A stretch of 34,617 bases of DNA from Prevotella sp. (GTDB lineage: Bacteria; Bacteroidota; Bacteroidia; Bacteroidales; Bacteroidaceae), in NCBI GenBank assembly GCA_017483805.1, contig JAFUUL010000124.1, positions 1 through 34,617 of the forward strand, in the 5' to 3' direction. The position numbers and the translations under genes were made by a program. Below are positions 22,336-31,221 of the stretch, one piece after another (position 1 is the first letter of the stretch; each line of letters begins with the position of its first letter). The notes beneath the pieces are model-generated. The model did not search any database, was not told the origin of the DNA, and was given only the letters and a program-made list of their open reading frames with translations.

Positions 22336-22662
22336 TTAATAACTAGCAATGCTTGCGATAATGAGAAATGCGAAATAGAATACCATGATGACCGCCGTGA
22401 AGGCTTCCAGTCCTAAGGCGATGTAACTGAAGAGTTTTGCGTTCTTCGCTGCAGCCTCGGCCTTCATCGGAAAGCCTTGCTGCATGGAGGTTTCCACTTC
22501 GTTGGCCTGCATCAGTGCATAGATGGAGAGACCCAGTGCTGCCACGTTGCAGCAGAGAACACTCAGAGCAAGTGCCACAATGGTCATTGTCTTGTGGTTG
22601 TCTGGCATGACGGGCACGTTGTTGCTGTTGTCGCTATAGACCGTCTGATACTGGTAATCCAT
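22336..22662 (-). CDS. CD225/dispanin-like membrane protein 2
   Basis: A 108-residue paralogue of the adjacent protein, starting with the same MDYQYQ. Two membrane segments (about 25-50 and 78-105) flank a soluble middle (ETSMQQGFPMKAEAAAKNAK). It keeps the VLCCN cysteine pair in the first helix. It lies 32 nt behind ilvE, which suggests that these small membrane proteins are transcribed from the ilvE promoter. Confidence 0.7.
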   Translation of the reverse strand: MDYQYQTVYSDNSNNVPVMPDNHKTMTIVALALSVLCCNVAALGLSIYALMQANEVETSMQQGFPMKAEAAAKNAKLFSYIALGLEAFTAVIMVFYFAFLIIASIASY

Positions 22663-22694
22663 AATCTTTTATCTTTTTCTTTAAGTGTTGTTTC

Positions 22695-23711
22695 TTACTC
22701 AATCACCACGCTGGTCCAGCCGTGCTTGTCCTCAATCTCGCCATACTGGATGCCGCGCAGGGTGTCGTAGAGGCGCTTCGAGATGGGCCCGGGCTGTGCA
22801 CCAAAGTCGTAGCGCTTGCCGGTCTCCAGATCATCTATATAAGAAATAGGTGAGATGACGGCTGCCGTTCCGCAGGCACCGGCCTCTTCGAACGTGGAGA
22901 GTTCTTCCTCGGGGATGGGGCGGCGCTCCACTTTCAGGCCCAGGTCTTCAGCCACCTGCATCAGCGAGCGGTTGGTGATGGAGGGCAGGATGGAGGTAGA
23001 CTTCGGAGTGACGTAGGTGTTGTCCTTGATGCCGAAGAAGTTGGCTGCGCCACACTCGTCGATATACTTCTTTTCCTTGGCGTCCAGATAGAACTCGCAG
23101 GCGTAGCCCTTCTCGTGTGCCAGGTTGTTGGCGAAGAGGCTGGCTGCATAGTTGCCGCCCACCTTATACTTACCCGTGCCGAGAGGAGCCGAACGGTCAT
23201 AGTCACGGATGATGACGTAGGGGTTGGAGGCAAAGCCGCCCTTGAAGTAAGGACCTACGGGGGTGACGAAGATCATGAACAGATACTCCTTGGCGGGATG
23301 AACGCCCACCTGAGCACTGGTGCCGATGAGCAGCGGGCGGATGTAGAGCGTGGCGCCGCTCTCGTAGGTGGGAATCCACTCCTGATTGAGACGCACCACC
23401 TTGTTGACCATCTCGGTGAAGAGTTCCGTGGGAACCTCGGGCATCATGATGCCGCGGCAGGTGGACTGCAGACGCTCGGCATTGTCCTTCACACGGAAGG
23501 TGCGCACCTTGCCGTCCTTACAGCGATAGGCCTTCAGGCCCTCGAATGCCTCCTGGCCATAGTGCAGGCAGGTGGCAGCCATGTGCAGTTTCAGATACTC
23601 GTCGGAGCAAACCTCGATTTCGCCCCATTTGCCGTCGCGATAGTAGCAACGGACATTATAGTCTGTTGGCCTGTAGCCGAACGATAGATTCTTCCAATCT
23701 AAATCTTTCAT
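22695..23711 (-). CDS. ilvE: Branched-chain amino acid aminotransferase
   Basis: A 338-residue fold-type IV PLP enzyme that interconverts Leu, Ile and Val with their 2-oxo acids, using glutamate. Diagnostic elements are LHYGQEAFEGLKAYR (50-63), K183 in KVGGNYAAS as the PLP lysine, and the FEEAGACGTAAVISP segment that binds the phosphate near the end. Length and spacing fit the longer (about 340-residue) BCAT group. It is first in an operon continued by CD225, DUF2752 and TM2 genes, with no amino acid biosynthesis neighbours. Confidence 0.94.
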   Translation of the reverse strand: MKDLDWKNLSFGYRPTDYNVRCYYRDGKWGEIEVCSDEYLKLHMAATCLHYGQEAFEGLKAYRCKDGKVRTFRVKDNAERLQSTCRGIMMPEVPTELFTEMVNKVVRLNQEWIPTYESGATLYIRPLLIGTSAQVGVHPAKEYLFMIFVTPVGPYFKGGFASNPYVIIRDYDRSAPLGTGKYKVGGNYAASLFANNLAHEKGYACEFYLDAKEKKYIDECGAANFFGIKDNTYVTPKSTSILPSITNRSLMQVAEDLGLKVERRPIPEEELSTFEEAGACGTAAVISPISYIDDLETGKRYDFGAQPGPISKRLYDTLRGIQYGEIEDKHGWTSVVIE

Positions 23712-23761
23712 TTTTATTTAATCTTTATGCACCACGCGATGCAATGCTTATTTTCAAGATG

Positions 23762-23792
23762 CAAAGATAGACAAATTTCCAATAACTTGCAA
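23762..23792 (-). promoter_or_regulatory. Promoter of the ilvE operon
   Basis: TTG at 23792-23790, a 20-nt spacer and TATCTTTG at 23769-23762 on the minus strand. The -33 region reaches almost to the xseB stop at 23799. Confidence 0.8.
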
Positions 23793-23798
23793 GTTTTT

Positions 23799-23978
23799 CT
23801 AACTTTTTTCTAAAATTTTCTTGATTTCACTATCCGTTTTGTTTAGTTTTTCATTGCATTGGCCAATAAGTTGCTGGGCTTCCTTGAGTTGCTGGGCCAG
23901 TTCGTCGACCGAAAACTCGCCGCTTTCCATCTTGTGGACGATGGATTCCAGTTTCTGGAGTGATTCTTCGTATGTCAT
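23799..23978 (-). CDS. xseB: Exodeoxyribonuclease VII small subunit
   Basis: A 59-codon gene easily missed because of its size. Translation begins MTYEESLQKLESIVHKMESG and continues with EFSVDELAQQLKEAQQLI, then ends KKILEKS; this is the XseB pattern of two antiparallel helices that coat the large subunit. Together with XseA it forms exonuclease VII, which degrades single-stranded DNA from both ends. It starts 10 nt after the xseA stop in the same orientation, as expected for the operon. Confidence 0.92.
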   Translation of the reverse strand: MTYEESLQKLESIVHKMESGEFSVDELAQQLKEAQQLIGQCNEKLNKTDSEIKKILEKS

Positions 23979-23988
23979 AACCTTGTTG

Positions 23989-25326
23989 CTATTTGTTGTT
24001 CTGTTGGGTGGAGCGCACCGTGGCGTGCACGGTGCCCTGTTCGAGTCGTGTCTCTATCTCGTCGCCAGGTTGCAGGTCGGCAGCACTTCGCAGGGCCTTG
24101 CCGTTGTGGAGTGTGATGCTGTAGCCGCGCTTGAGCAGCAGGGCAGGGTCGAGGGCCTGGGCCCGCTGGGTCAGCAGGGCCAGCCGGTGGTGTTCGCGGT
24201 CGAGGCGCAGGGTAGCGGCGGCGGAAAGTTGGAGGTTGAGGGTGGAGAGTTGCTGGCGGCCTCTCTCCAGACGGCGTGCAATGCTGGTGGCGAGTGTCTG
24301 CGACAGTCGCTCGAGGCGGGCCTCTTCGCGAGTCCTGACGACGGTGAAGAGGGTGGGGATGCACTCGGCGAGACGGGCCATGCGCAGCCGTTCGGTCTCC
24401 ATCTTGCTTTGGGCGTAGCGGGCCAGACGTTCGCGGCAGTCATTGATGCGCTGCTGGGTGCGGTCGAGGCACGAGATGAGAAACTGGGCTGCAGCGGTGG
24501 GCGTCTTGACCCGGGTGTGGCTCACCATGTCGATGATGCTCTCGTCGCGGTCGTGGCCGATGCCGGTGATGATGGGGATGGGGAACTGGGCCACGTTCTC
24601 AGCCAGGGCCAGCGTGTCGAAGCCCGACAGGTCGGCCGTGGCACCGCCGCCTCGGATGATGACCACGCAGTCAAAACTATCCTCGTTCCTCACTCCTCGC
24701 TCCTCGTTACTCGTAAATATCTGCTCCAAAGCAGATATGATGCTCTGCTCCACCTGCTCGCCCTGCATGATGGCGGGGAAGAGTTGGGCGTGGAAGTTGT
24801 AGGGCGAGTCGGCCAGTTGGTTGACGAAGTCGCCGTAGCCTGCAGCCGTCTCGCTGCTGATGACGGCAATGTTGAGACAGAATGCCGGCAGGTCGAGCGA
24901 CTTCTGCAGGTCGAAGACGCCCTCGGCCTTCAGTTGGCGGATGATCTCCTGCCGCTTGCGGGCCATATCGCCCAGGGTGAACGTGGGGTCGATGTCGGTC
25001 ACTATCCACGAGAAGCCGTAGGCCTCGTGGAACTGGGCGTAGACCTTCAGGCGTACCTTCAGCCCGGCATGCAGGCTCTGTCCGGTGGTGCGTTCGAAGT
25101 AGGGTTGCAGGAGGCTCCATGTGCTCTGCCAGCATTTGGCCGAGGCCCGTGCTATGGGGGTGCTCATGCGGTCGTCTTTCTCCACCAGTTCCATGTAGCA
25201 GTGACCGCGGCTGGTGCGGCACTCCGCCAGTTCGGCCTCCACCCAGTACTCGCGACTGAGCGTCTGCTCGATGGTCATCCGTACCAGCGAGTTCAGTTCG
25301 TAAAGGGAAAGTGTCTTTTCACTCAT
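23989..25326 (-). CDS. xseA: Exodeoxyribonuclease VII large subunit, with two in-frame repeat insertions
   Basis: A 445-residue nuclease subunit. The OB-fold occupies residues about 5-105, followed by the catalytic domain with IAVISSETAAGYGDF, VVIIRGGGATADLSGFD, ITGIGHDRDESIIDM and KTPTAAAQ, then the long coiled coil and a C-terminal RGYSI segment. Two stretches coincide with heptamer repeats: TSNEERGVRNEDS (repeat at 24681-24715) before the RGGG motif, and STLNLQL (24225-24252) within the coiled coil. The start ATG 25326 lies in a third heptamer repeat shared with the protease stop. Catalytic motifs are intact. Confidence 0.93.
   Translation of the reverse strand: MSEKTLSLYELNSLVRMTIEQTLSREYWVEAELAECRTSRGHCYMELVEKDDRMSTPIARASAKCWQSTWSLLQPYFERTTGQSLHAGLKVRLKVYAQFHEAYGFSWIVTDIDPTFTLGDMARKRQEIIRQLKAEGVFDLQKSLDLPAFCLNIAVISSETAAGYGDFVNQLADSPYNFHAQLFPAIMQGEQVEQSIISALEQIFTSNEERGVRNEDSFDCVVIIRGGGATADLSGFDTLALAENVAQFPIPIITGIGHDRDESIIDMVSHTRVKTPTAAAQFLISCLDRTQQRINDCRERLARYAQSKMETERLRMARLAECIPTLFTVVRTREEARLERLSQTLATSIARRLERGRQQLSTLNLQLSAAATLRLDREHHRLALLTQRAQALDPALLLKRGYSITLHNGKALRSAADLQPGDEIETRLEQGTVHATVRSTQQNNK
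24225..24252. repeat. In-frame heptamer repeat in xseA, site 2
   Basis: Units AAAGTTG, GAGGTTG, AGGGTGG and AGAGTTG start at 24225, 24232, 24239 and 24246 (+ strand). They encode the STLNLQL part of the coiled coil. Confidence 0.6.
24681..24715. repeat. In-frame heptamer repeat in xseA, site 1
   Basis: Five units on the + strand: CCTCGTT, CCTCACT, CCTCGCT, CCTCGTT, ACTCGTA, starting at 24681. Thirty-five bases add a polar stretch between two conserved strands of the nuclease domain. Confidence 0.8.
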
Positions 25327-25347
25327 CACTTCTCACTCATCACTTAA
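25320..25347. repeat. Heptamer repeat at the protease/xseA junction
   Basis: Units CACTCAT, CACTTCT, CACTCAT, CACTTAA start at 25320, 25327, 25334 and 25341. On the minus strand the repeat supplies both the TGA stop of the protease gene and the ATG of xseA. Confidence 0.8.
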
Positions 25348-26716
25348 TATATGCTTTCCAGAAATCGGGCAGGCCGTGGCCGAAGATGTTGGTGGGGGCG
25401 GCGTGCTGGTCGCCGCTCTGGCGCACTGCTTCCATAATCTCCAGGGCAGTCTTCTCCGGCAGTGCCTGCCACAAGCAGGCCACCAGACCGCAGATGAGCG
25501 GTGTGGAGAACGAGGTGCCCATGTCGTGGACCAGCGTGCCGCGTCCCGACAGCAGGGCAACGGCAGCCCCTTGGGCCACCACGTCGGGCTTGATGCGGCC
25601 ATCCTGTGAGGGACCGACGCTGGAGAATGATGCCAGTCGGCGCCGCTTGTCGATGGCTCCAACCGTCAGAATGTCGCGGGCATCGGCAGGCACGCCGATC
25701 TTCTTCCATTGTCCCATGCCAGAATTGCCCGCCGAGTTGCACAGGATGATGCCCTTGCCAGCCAGCATCGATGCACTGCGGGAGATGAGCGTCGTCTGGC
25801 CGTCGAGGTCCTGCAGCCGCAGGTCGTTGTCGTCGCCGTCGTAGTCATAGTAGCCCAGCGACGAGTTGATGACGTCGGCCCCAACGGAGTCGGCCATCTC
25901 GGCAGCCATCGTCCAGTAGTCTTCCTCAATGGGCTGCTCGGTGTCAGGATCCTCGCACCTCAGCAGCCAGTAGTCGGCATCGGGGGCGGTGCCGACGGCT
26001 ACCTCAGGAGCGTTGGCCGCCATAGCCGAGAGCACCTTGGTGCCGTGGTCTATCGAATGGAAAGAGGTGGAATCGACAAAGTCTCGCGTACCTAATATAT
26101 GTACTGACCCCAGGGCTGGAATGCGGTCGTAGTTCTGAAAACCGCCATCCAGGATGGCGATGGTCATGCCTTTCCCCGTGAAGCCGGCCTGGTGCAGACG
26201 GATGCCGCCCAGAGGCTCAATCTGTTCGCGGGTAGAGGCATAGGTGTCGCCTTTGACGGAGTCCCACTGGTTGAACCCCTCGTGTACATTCCACCTGATG
26301 TTAGCAGGCGCATCGATAGAGTCGGGCGACACGAAGACACAACGGCCCTCGGCGACGATGGGCAGACGGACCAGCGCAGCCAGGAGCAGCGTGTCGGTAG
26401 AGCGGACGAGCACTGTGTTCTGCCAGCGGCTGGTGCCAATGACCTCCACGTCCATGTCGGCAAACTGGCTGAGGTAGGAGCGGCAGACGGGCAGGTCGGT
26501 GGAGTCGACCGCCAGGCCTTGCCGCTGGCGGCGCTGGATGCTTCTCTGGGAGAGAAACCGCTCCGGCTCTTGCAATGAGTATTCTGTGGCCCCCTTGTCG
26601 CGCAAGTAGTAGCGGTAGACATAGGATTTCGGTCCGGGATATTTGACCTTGGCGGTCATTGCGGCGACCGGCAAGACGGCAGTTAGGATGAGCAGTAATA
26701 GTATGGTGCGCTTCAT
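25340..26716 (-). CDS. Secreted subtilisin-like (S8) serine protease
   Basis: About 458 residues from ATG 26716. The N-terminus MKRTILLLLILTAVLPVAAM is a signal peptide. An N-terminal region (about 30-165) precedes the peptidase domain with D190 in AILDGGF, H224 in SIDHGTKV, the oxyanion Asn in NSAGNSG (about 328-334) and S402 in GTSFSTP. The frame reaches upstream to 26764, but this would place the start before the promoter -7 box at 26749-26742. It lacks an obvious Por/type IX sorting domain at the C-terminus. It is first in an operon with xseA and xseB, an odd pairing likely reflecting chance operon assembly. Confidence 0.9.
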   Translation of the reverse strand: MKRTILLLLILTAVLPVAAMTAKVKYPGPKSYVYRYYLRDKGATEYSLQEPERFLSQRSIQRRQRQGLAVDSTDLPVCRSYLSQFADMDVEVIGTSRWQNTVLVRSTDTLLLAALVRLPIVAEGRCVFVSPDSIDAPANIRWNVHEGFNQWDSVKGDTYASTREQIEPLGGIRLHQAGFTGKGMTIAILDGGFQNYDRIPALGSVHILGTRDFVDSTSFHSIDHGTKVLSAMAANAPEVAVGTAPDADYWLLRCEDPDTEQPIEEDYWTMAAEMADSVGADVINSSLGYYDYDGDDNDLRLQDLDGQTTLISRSASMLAGKGIILCNSAGNSGMGQWKKIGVPADARDILTVGAIDKRRRLASFSSVGPSQDGRIKPDVVAQGAAVALLSGRGTLVHDMGTSFSTPLICGLVACLWQALPEKTALEIMEAVRQSGDQHAAPTNIFGHGLPDFWKAYIK

Positions 26717-26741
26717 TTCGTGGTTCTTCGGTTTTCGTGGA

Positions 26742-26773
26742 CAAAGGTACGAACTATTTTCCAATCTGCCAAA
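26742..26773 (-). promoter_or_regulatory. Promoter of the protease-xseA-xseB operon
   Basis: TTTG at 26773-26770, a 20-nt spacer and TACCTTTG at 26749-26742 on the minus strand; the start codon follows 25 nt later. It is divergent from the MATE promoter only 28 nt away. Confidence 0.85.
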
Positions 26774-26800
26774 TTTATGGCCTCTCTATTTGCGTTTTTC

Positions 26801-26832
26801 TTTGGTGGTTTCATTTTTTCTTCGTACCTTTG
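26801..26832 (+). promoter_or_regulatory. Promoter of the MATE/dTDP-sugar operon
   Basis: TTTG at 26801-26804, a 20-nt spacer, TACCTTTG at 26825-26832. Only 10 nt separate the -7 box from the ATG at 26843, so the leader would be a few nucleotides at most. Confidence 0.85.
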
Positions 26833-26842
26833 CAACTTGAAT

Positions 26843-28195
26843 ATGGACAACAAGCAGAAAGCACTGGAACTGGGGCAGAAGCCTGTGGGACAACTGTTGT
26901 GGCAGTATGCCCTGCCGGCCATTGTGGCCATGACGGCATCGTCGCTCTACAACATCATCGACCGTGCCTCGATAGGTCAGGTGGTGGGTGCCGATGCCAT
27001 CAACGGCCTGACGGTGACCTTCCCCTTTATGAACTTGAGCGGTGCCTTCGGGGCTGCCGTGGGCGTGGGAGCATCGACCTGCATCAGCGTGAAGTTGGGG
27101 CAGCGCGACTACAAGACGGCGGAGCACCTGCTGGGCAACACGGTGACGCTGAACCTCATCGTGGGCTTCCTGTTCATGGCCGTCTGTCTGGTGTTCCTCG
27201 ATCCGATTCTCTATTTCTTCGGAGCCAGCGACGTGACGCTGCCATACGCCCGCCAGTTCATGGAGGTCATCCTGGCCGGCAACATGATCACCCACATGTA
27301 TTTCGGAATGAACGCCGTGCTCAGGGCCTGCGGCAAGCCTCGCCATGCGATGTATGCCACGCTCTTCACGGTGCTGATGAATATCGTGCTGGTGGTCTGT
27401 TTCGTCTGGTGGTTCCGATGGGGCATCCGGGGCGCGGCCCTGGCCACCATCATCTCGCAGACGATGGCCCTGTGCTGGCAGATGTGGATATTCTCCGACA
27501 AGCGTGAACTGCTGCATCTGAAGCGGGGCATATATCGGCTGAAGGCAGCGCTGGTGAAGAACATCATCTCCATCGGTGTGTCGCCCTTTCTGATGAATGC
27601 CACGGCCTGCATCATCGTCATCTTCATGAATCGCCAGTTCCGCGACTACGGCGGCGACATGGCGGTGGGAGCCTACGGCATCGCCAATACATGGGGTATG
27701 CTGTTCTTTATGTTTGTCATCGGCATCAACCAGGGCATGCAGCCCATAGCAGGCTATAACTATGGTGCCAAGAAGTACGACCGCATGATGCGCTGTCTGA
27801 ACCTGGCCATCCTCTCGGCTACGGCCGTGATGACCTTCGGCTGGCTGCTGGCCATGATATTCCCCGAGGCGATGGCTCGGGTGCTGACCCACGACCCGGA
27901 GCAGATCCGTCTGTCGGCCATCGGCATCCGCATCAATATGCTGCTGTTCCCGATCATCGGCTTCCAGGCGGTGGTCACCAACTTCTTCCAGTGCATCGGA
28001 CGGGTGAAGATAGCCATCTTTCTCTCGCTCTCGCGCCAGTTGCTGTTCCTGCTGCCGCTCATCTTCGTGCTGCCGCTCATTTGGGGGCTCGACGGCTTGT
28101 GGGCCTCGCTGCCGGCCAGCGACGGCATTGCCGCTCTGGTGGCTTTCTTCGTGATGTGGAAATATATGCGTGAATTTAAAGTGGCAAAGACATGA
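26843..28195 (+). CDS. MATE-family multidrug/cation efflux transporter
   Basis: A 450-residue protein with about 12 membrane helices in two homologous halves, starting MDNKQKALELGQKPVGQLLWQYALPAIVAMTASSLYNIID-like, as in MATE transporters of the MepA type. These use an Na+ or H+ gradient to expel drugs or metabolites. The family pattern is clear (VGADAINGLTVTFPF in the first half, GINQGMQPIAGYNYGAKKYDR in the second). It is first in a long operon and overlaps the following phosphoesterase by 4 nt (ATGA). Substrate cannot be predicted. The related Wzx flippases would be an alternative, but the motifs are MATE. Confidence 0.88.
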   Translation: MDNKQKALELGQKPVGQLLWQYALPAIVAMTASSLYNIIDRASIGQVVGADAINGLTVTFPFMNLSGAFGAAVGVGASTCISVKLGQRDYKTAEHLLGNTVTLNLIVGFLFMAVCLVFLDPILYFFGASDVTLPYARQFMEVILAGNMITHMYFGMNAVLRACGKPRHAMYATLFTVLMNIVLVVCFVWWFRWGIRGAALATIISQTMALCWQMWIFSDKRELLHLKRGIYRLKAALVKNIISIGVSPFLMNATACIIVIFMNRQFRDYGGDMAVGAYGIANTWGMLFFMFVIGINQGMQPIAGYNYGAKKYDRMMRCLNLAILSATAVMTFGWLLAMIFPEAMARVLTHDPEQIRLSAIGIRINMLLFPIIGFQAVVTNFFQCIGRVKIAIFLSLSRQLLFLLPLIFVLPLIWGLDGLWASLPASDGIAALVAFFVMWKYMREFKVAKT

Positions 28196-28704
28196 AACGA
28201 ATAGGCATTATCAGTGATACGCATAGTTACTGGGACGATAAGTATCTGCACTACTTCGAGTCCTGCGACGAGATATGGCATGCTGGCGACATCGGGTCGG
28301 TGGAGGTGGCCGAGCGACTGGCGGCGTTTCGTCCGCTGAGGGCCGTCTGCGGCAACTGCGACGGTGGCGACCTGCGGCTGATGTACCGCGAGGTGAACCG
28401 ATTCCGCTGTGAGGATGCCGACGTGCTGATCAAGCACATAGGGGGCTACCCCGGTCACTATGACCCGACGGTGAGGCACCTGCTCTATGAAAAGCCGCCC
28501 CAACTCTTCATTGCGGGGCATTCGCATATTCTGAAAGTCAAGTTCGACCCTACGCTCAACCTGCTGCACATCAATCCGGGTGCTGCTGGACTGCAGGGGT
28601 GGCACAGGGAACGCACGCTGGTCAGACTGACCGTAGACGGCAGTGCATTTAAGGATTTGGAGGTAATCACACTGGATGATCCGAGAAAACAATGGATGGG
28701 ATAA
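28192..28704 (+). CDS. YfcE/MJ0936-type metallophosphoesterase
   Basis: A 170-residue calcineurin-like phosphoesterase. Metal ligands are seen in ISDTHSYW (D9, H11), the GD of WHAGDIG, the GNCD motif and the C-terminal GHSH near residue 108. This small subgroup hydrolyses phosphodiesters in vitro; natural substrates are unknown. It overlaps the MATE gene by 4 nt and the following small membrane protein gene by 13 nt, implying strong translational coupling. Confidence 0.88.
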   Translation: MKRIGIISDTHSYWDDKYLHYFESCDEIWHAGDIGSVEVAERLAAFRPLRAVCGNCDGGDLRLMYREVNRFRCEDADVLIKHIGGYPGHYDPTVRHLLYEKPPQLFIAGHSHILKVKFDPTLNLLHINPGAAGLQGWHRERTLVRLTVDGSAFKDLEVITLDDPRKQWMG

Positions 28705-28895
28705 AAGAATGGACAACAGAACTGGCCGTCGACACAATAGTTGCGGCAGTGGTTACGTTATTATTATATGTGGCGGGGCGCATCGCGGGGTTTGAGACCA
28801 CGTGGGACGATGCCTCGCAGACGTTCATCATGAGTTTCCTCATCATGTTCGTGTTAGGTATGTACAGAAAGATAAAAAATAAGAGAGAACAATGA
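28692..28895 (+). CDS. Small membrane protein of unknown function
   Basis: A 67-residue protein with two hydrophobic segments (about 12-33 and 44-59) and a basic C-terminus ([11 protein letters not shown]). No family is recognised. It overlaps the phosphoesterase by 13 nt and rfbB by 4 nt (ATGA); such tight packing supports that it is a real gene despite its size. Confidence 0.65.
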   Translation: MDGIKEWTTELAVDTIVAAVVTLLLYVAGRIAGFETTWDDASQTFIMSFLIMFVLGMYRKIKNKREQ

Positions 28896-30025
28896 AAACA
28901 ATCGTCATCACCGGTGGCGCCGGCTTCATAGGAAGCCATGTGGTGCGTCTTTTCGTGAACAAGTACCCGGAGTATCACATCATCAACCTGGACAAGTTGA
29001 CCTATGCCGGCAACTTGGCCAACCTGAAGGACATCGAGCAGAAGCCCAACTACGAATTTGTGAAGATGGACATCTGCGACTTCGACGCCTTCCTGAAGTT
29101 GATGCAGGACAAAAAGGTGGACGGCATCATCCACCTGGCTGCCGAGAGTCATGTTGACCGCAGCATCAAGGATCCCTTCACCTTTGCCAAGACGAACGTG
29201 ATGGGTACGCTGAGCCTGCTGCAGGCTGCCAAACTCTACTGGGAAAGTCTGCCGGAGAAGTATGAGGGCAAGCGCTTCTATCACATATCCACCGATGAGG
29301 TGTATGGCGCGCTGGAACTGACACATCCCGAGGGCATCGAGCCGCCCTTTACCACGACAGCCTCGTCGGCTGAGCACCATCTGGCTTACGGCGACAAGTT
29401 CTTCCTGGAGACCACGAAGTACAACCCGCACTCTCCCTACAGTGCTGCCAAGGCCAGCAGCGACCACTTTGTCCGTGCCTATCACGACACCTACGGCATG
29501 CCGGTCGTAGTGACCAACTGCTCGAACAACTACGGCCCCTATCAGTTCCCGGAGAAACTGATACCTCTCTTCATTAATAATATTAGGAACAGGAAGCCGC
29601 TGCCTGTCTACGGCAAGGGCGAGAATGTGCGCGACTGGCTCTACGTGGAGGATCACGCCCGGGCCATCGACCTCATCTTCCATAAGGGAAAGATTGCCGA
29701 TACCTATAATATCGGTGGCTTCAATGAGTGGAAAAACATAGATATCATCAAGGTGGTTATCAAGACTGTCGATCGTCTGCTGGGTCGCAAGGAGGGCGAG
29801 GACATGGATCTCATCACCTTCGTCACCGACCGCGCCGGCCACGATCTGCGCTACGCCATCGACTCCAGCAAACTGCAACGCGAACTCGGCTGGGAACCCT
29901 CTCTCCAGTTCGAGGAAGGCATCGAGAAGACCGTCCGCTGGTACCTCGACAATCAGGAGTGGCTGGACAACGTCACCAGTGGCGACTATCAGAAGTATTA
30001 CGAAAATATGTACAAGAACAGATGA
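28892..30025 (+). CDS. rfbB: dTDP-glucose 4,6-dehydratase
   Basis: A 377-residue short-chain dehydrogenase/reductase that converts dTDP-glucose to dTDP-4-keto-6-deoxyglucose. The NAD-binding [10 protein letters not shown] is at the N-terminus, the active-site HISTDEVYG at 131-139 (TDE) and Y183-x3-K187 in [10 protein letters not shown]. The LTYAGNL and [17 protein letters not shown] motifs are RfbB-specific. The length is slightly above the usual 350 because of a segment near residues 140-175. It begins a block of dTDP-sugar genes; rmlA, the preceding step, is not in the window. Confidence 0.95.
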   Translation: MKTIVITGGAGFIGSHVVRLFVNKYPEYHIINLDKLTYAGNLANLKDIEQKPNYEFVKMDICDFDAFLKLMQDKKVDGIIHLAAESHVDRSIKDPFTFAKTNVMGTLSLLQAAKLYWESLPEKYEGKRFYHISTDEVYGALELTHPEGIEPPFTTTASSAEHHLAYGDKFFLETTKYNPHSPYSAAKASSDHFVRAYHDTYGMPVVVTNCSNNYGPYQFPEKLIPLFINNIRNRKPLPVYGKGENVRDWLYVEDHARAIDLIFHKGKIADTYNIGGFNEWKNIDIIKVVIKTVDRLLGRKEGEDMDLITFVTDRAGHDLRYAIDSSKLQRELGWEPSLQFEEGIEKTVRWYLDNQEWLDNVTSGDYQKYYENMYKNR

Positions 30026-31221
30026 AGAAGATACTATTGTTAGGCTCGGGTGAACTGGGCAAAGAGTTTGTGATTGCCGCCATGCGTGCCGGCCAGTATG
30101 TAATCGCTTGCGATCGCTATGACAATGCCCCTGCGATGCAAGTCGCTGATGAGCGCGAAGTGTTTAATATGCTTGATGGCGATGCCCTGGAGGCCGTTGT
30201 CCGCAAGCATCAGCCCGACATTATAGTGCCGGAGATTGAAGCCATCCGCACGGAGCGCCTCTTCCAGTTTGAGGATGAGGGCATCCAGGTGGTCCCTTCG
30301 GCCCGTGCCGTCAACTACACCATGAACCGCCGTGCTATCCGTGATCTGGCAGCAAAGGAGTTGGGATTGAGAACGGCCAAGTACTTCTATGCCAAGACCT
30401 TCGACGAGTTTAAGAAGGCGGCCGACGAGATTGGCTTCCCCTGTGTAGTGAAGCCCCTGATGTCGTCCTCTGGTCATGGCCAGAGTTATGTGCATAACGA
30501 TGCCGAACTGGAAACTGCTTTCAAAGAGGCAATGGAAGGCTCGCGTGGCGATGTGAAGGAGGTCATCATTGAGGAGTTCATCGACTTCGAGTCGGAGTTC
30601 ACGCTTCTCACCGTCACTCAGCAGCATGGCTGGCCCACGCTGTTCTGCCCGCCCATTGGACACGTACAGAAGGGTGGCGACTACCGGGAGTCGTGGCAGC
30701 CGTATAAGATCTCCGACGAGGCCCTGAAGCAGGCCCAGCATATGGCCGACCAGGTGACCAAGGCATTGACGGGCGCCGGCATCTGGGGCGTGGAGTTCTT
30801 CCTGACGAAGCAGGGCGAGGTGATTTTCTCTGAGTTGTCGCCCCGTCCCCACGATACGGGTATGGTCACTCTGGGACACACCACGAACCTCTCGGAGTTT
30901 GAACTTCATTTCCGTGCGGTGATGGGATTGCCTATTGCCGGCATCCATCTGGAGCATGCAGGTGCTTCTGCCGTCATCTTGTCTCCAAAGGAGGCATCAA
31001 CGCCTGTTGACCGTTCTTTGTTCGACTATAATCTGGAAGAGGCCCTGAAGGAAGACCGCACCCGCATCCGCATCTTCGGCAAGCCTGAGGCTCACAAGGG
31101 TCGCCGCATGGGCGTGGTGCTCTGCTATGGCGAGGTGGGTGACGATGTCGACGCTCTACGTGAAAAAGCCAAGCGGTTGGCCAAGACCGTGCTGGGTACT
31201 GACCCTTACTTGAAGAAATGA
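30022..31221 (+). CDS. purT: Formate-dependent phosphoribosylglycinamide formyltransferase 2
   Basis: A 399-residue ATP-grasp enzyme that makes formyl-GAR from GAR, formate and ATP in purine synthesis. The N-terminus [21 protein letters not shown] and the [47 protein letters not shown] and GRRMGV blocks are PurT-specific. A longer open frame starting at 29728 overlaps rfbB and is not used. Its place inside a dTDP-sugar operon is unusual: it overlaps rfbB by 4 nt and the isomerase gene by 4 nt. Whether this reflects only convenience or a link to formylation of an amino sugar cannot be told; PurT acts on GAR in known cases. Confidence 0.93.
   Translation: MKKILLLGSGELGKEFVIAAMRAGQYVIACDRYDNAPAMQVADEREVFNMLDGDALEAVVRKHQPDIIVPEIEAIRTERLFQFEDEGIQVVPSARAVNYTMNRRAIRDLAAKELGLRTAKYFYAKTFDEFKKAADEIGFPCVVKPLMSSSGHGQSYVHNDAELETAFKEAMEGSRGDVKEVIIEEFIDFESEFTLLTVTQQHGWPTLFCPPIGHVQKGGDYRESWQPYKISDEALKQAQHMADQVTKALTGAGIWGVEFFLTKQGEVIFSELSPRPHDTGMVTLGHTTNLSEFELHFRAVMGLPIAGIHLEHAGASAVILSPKEASTPVDRSLFDYNLEEALKEDRTRIRIFGKPEAHKGRRMGVVLCYGEVGDDVDALREKAKRLAKTVLGTDPYLKK

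Noticed and set aside
29728-30021. Upstream extension of purT to a 497-residue fusion
   Set aside because: The extra 98 residues overlap rfbB in another frame and are Arg/His/Gly-rich; the conserved PurT start [15 protein letters not shown] is at 30022.
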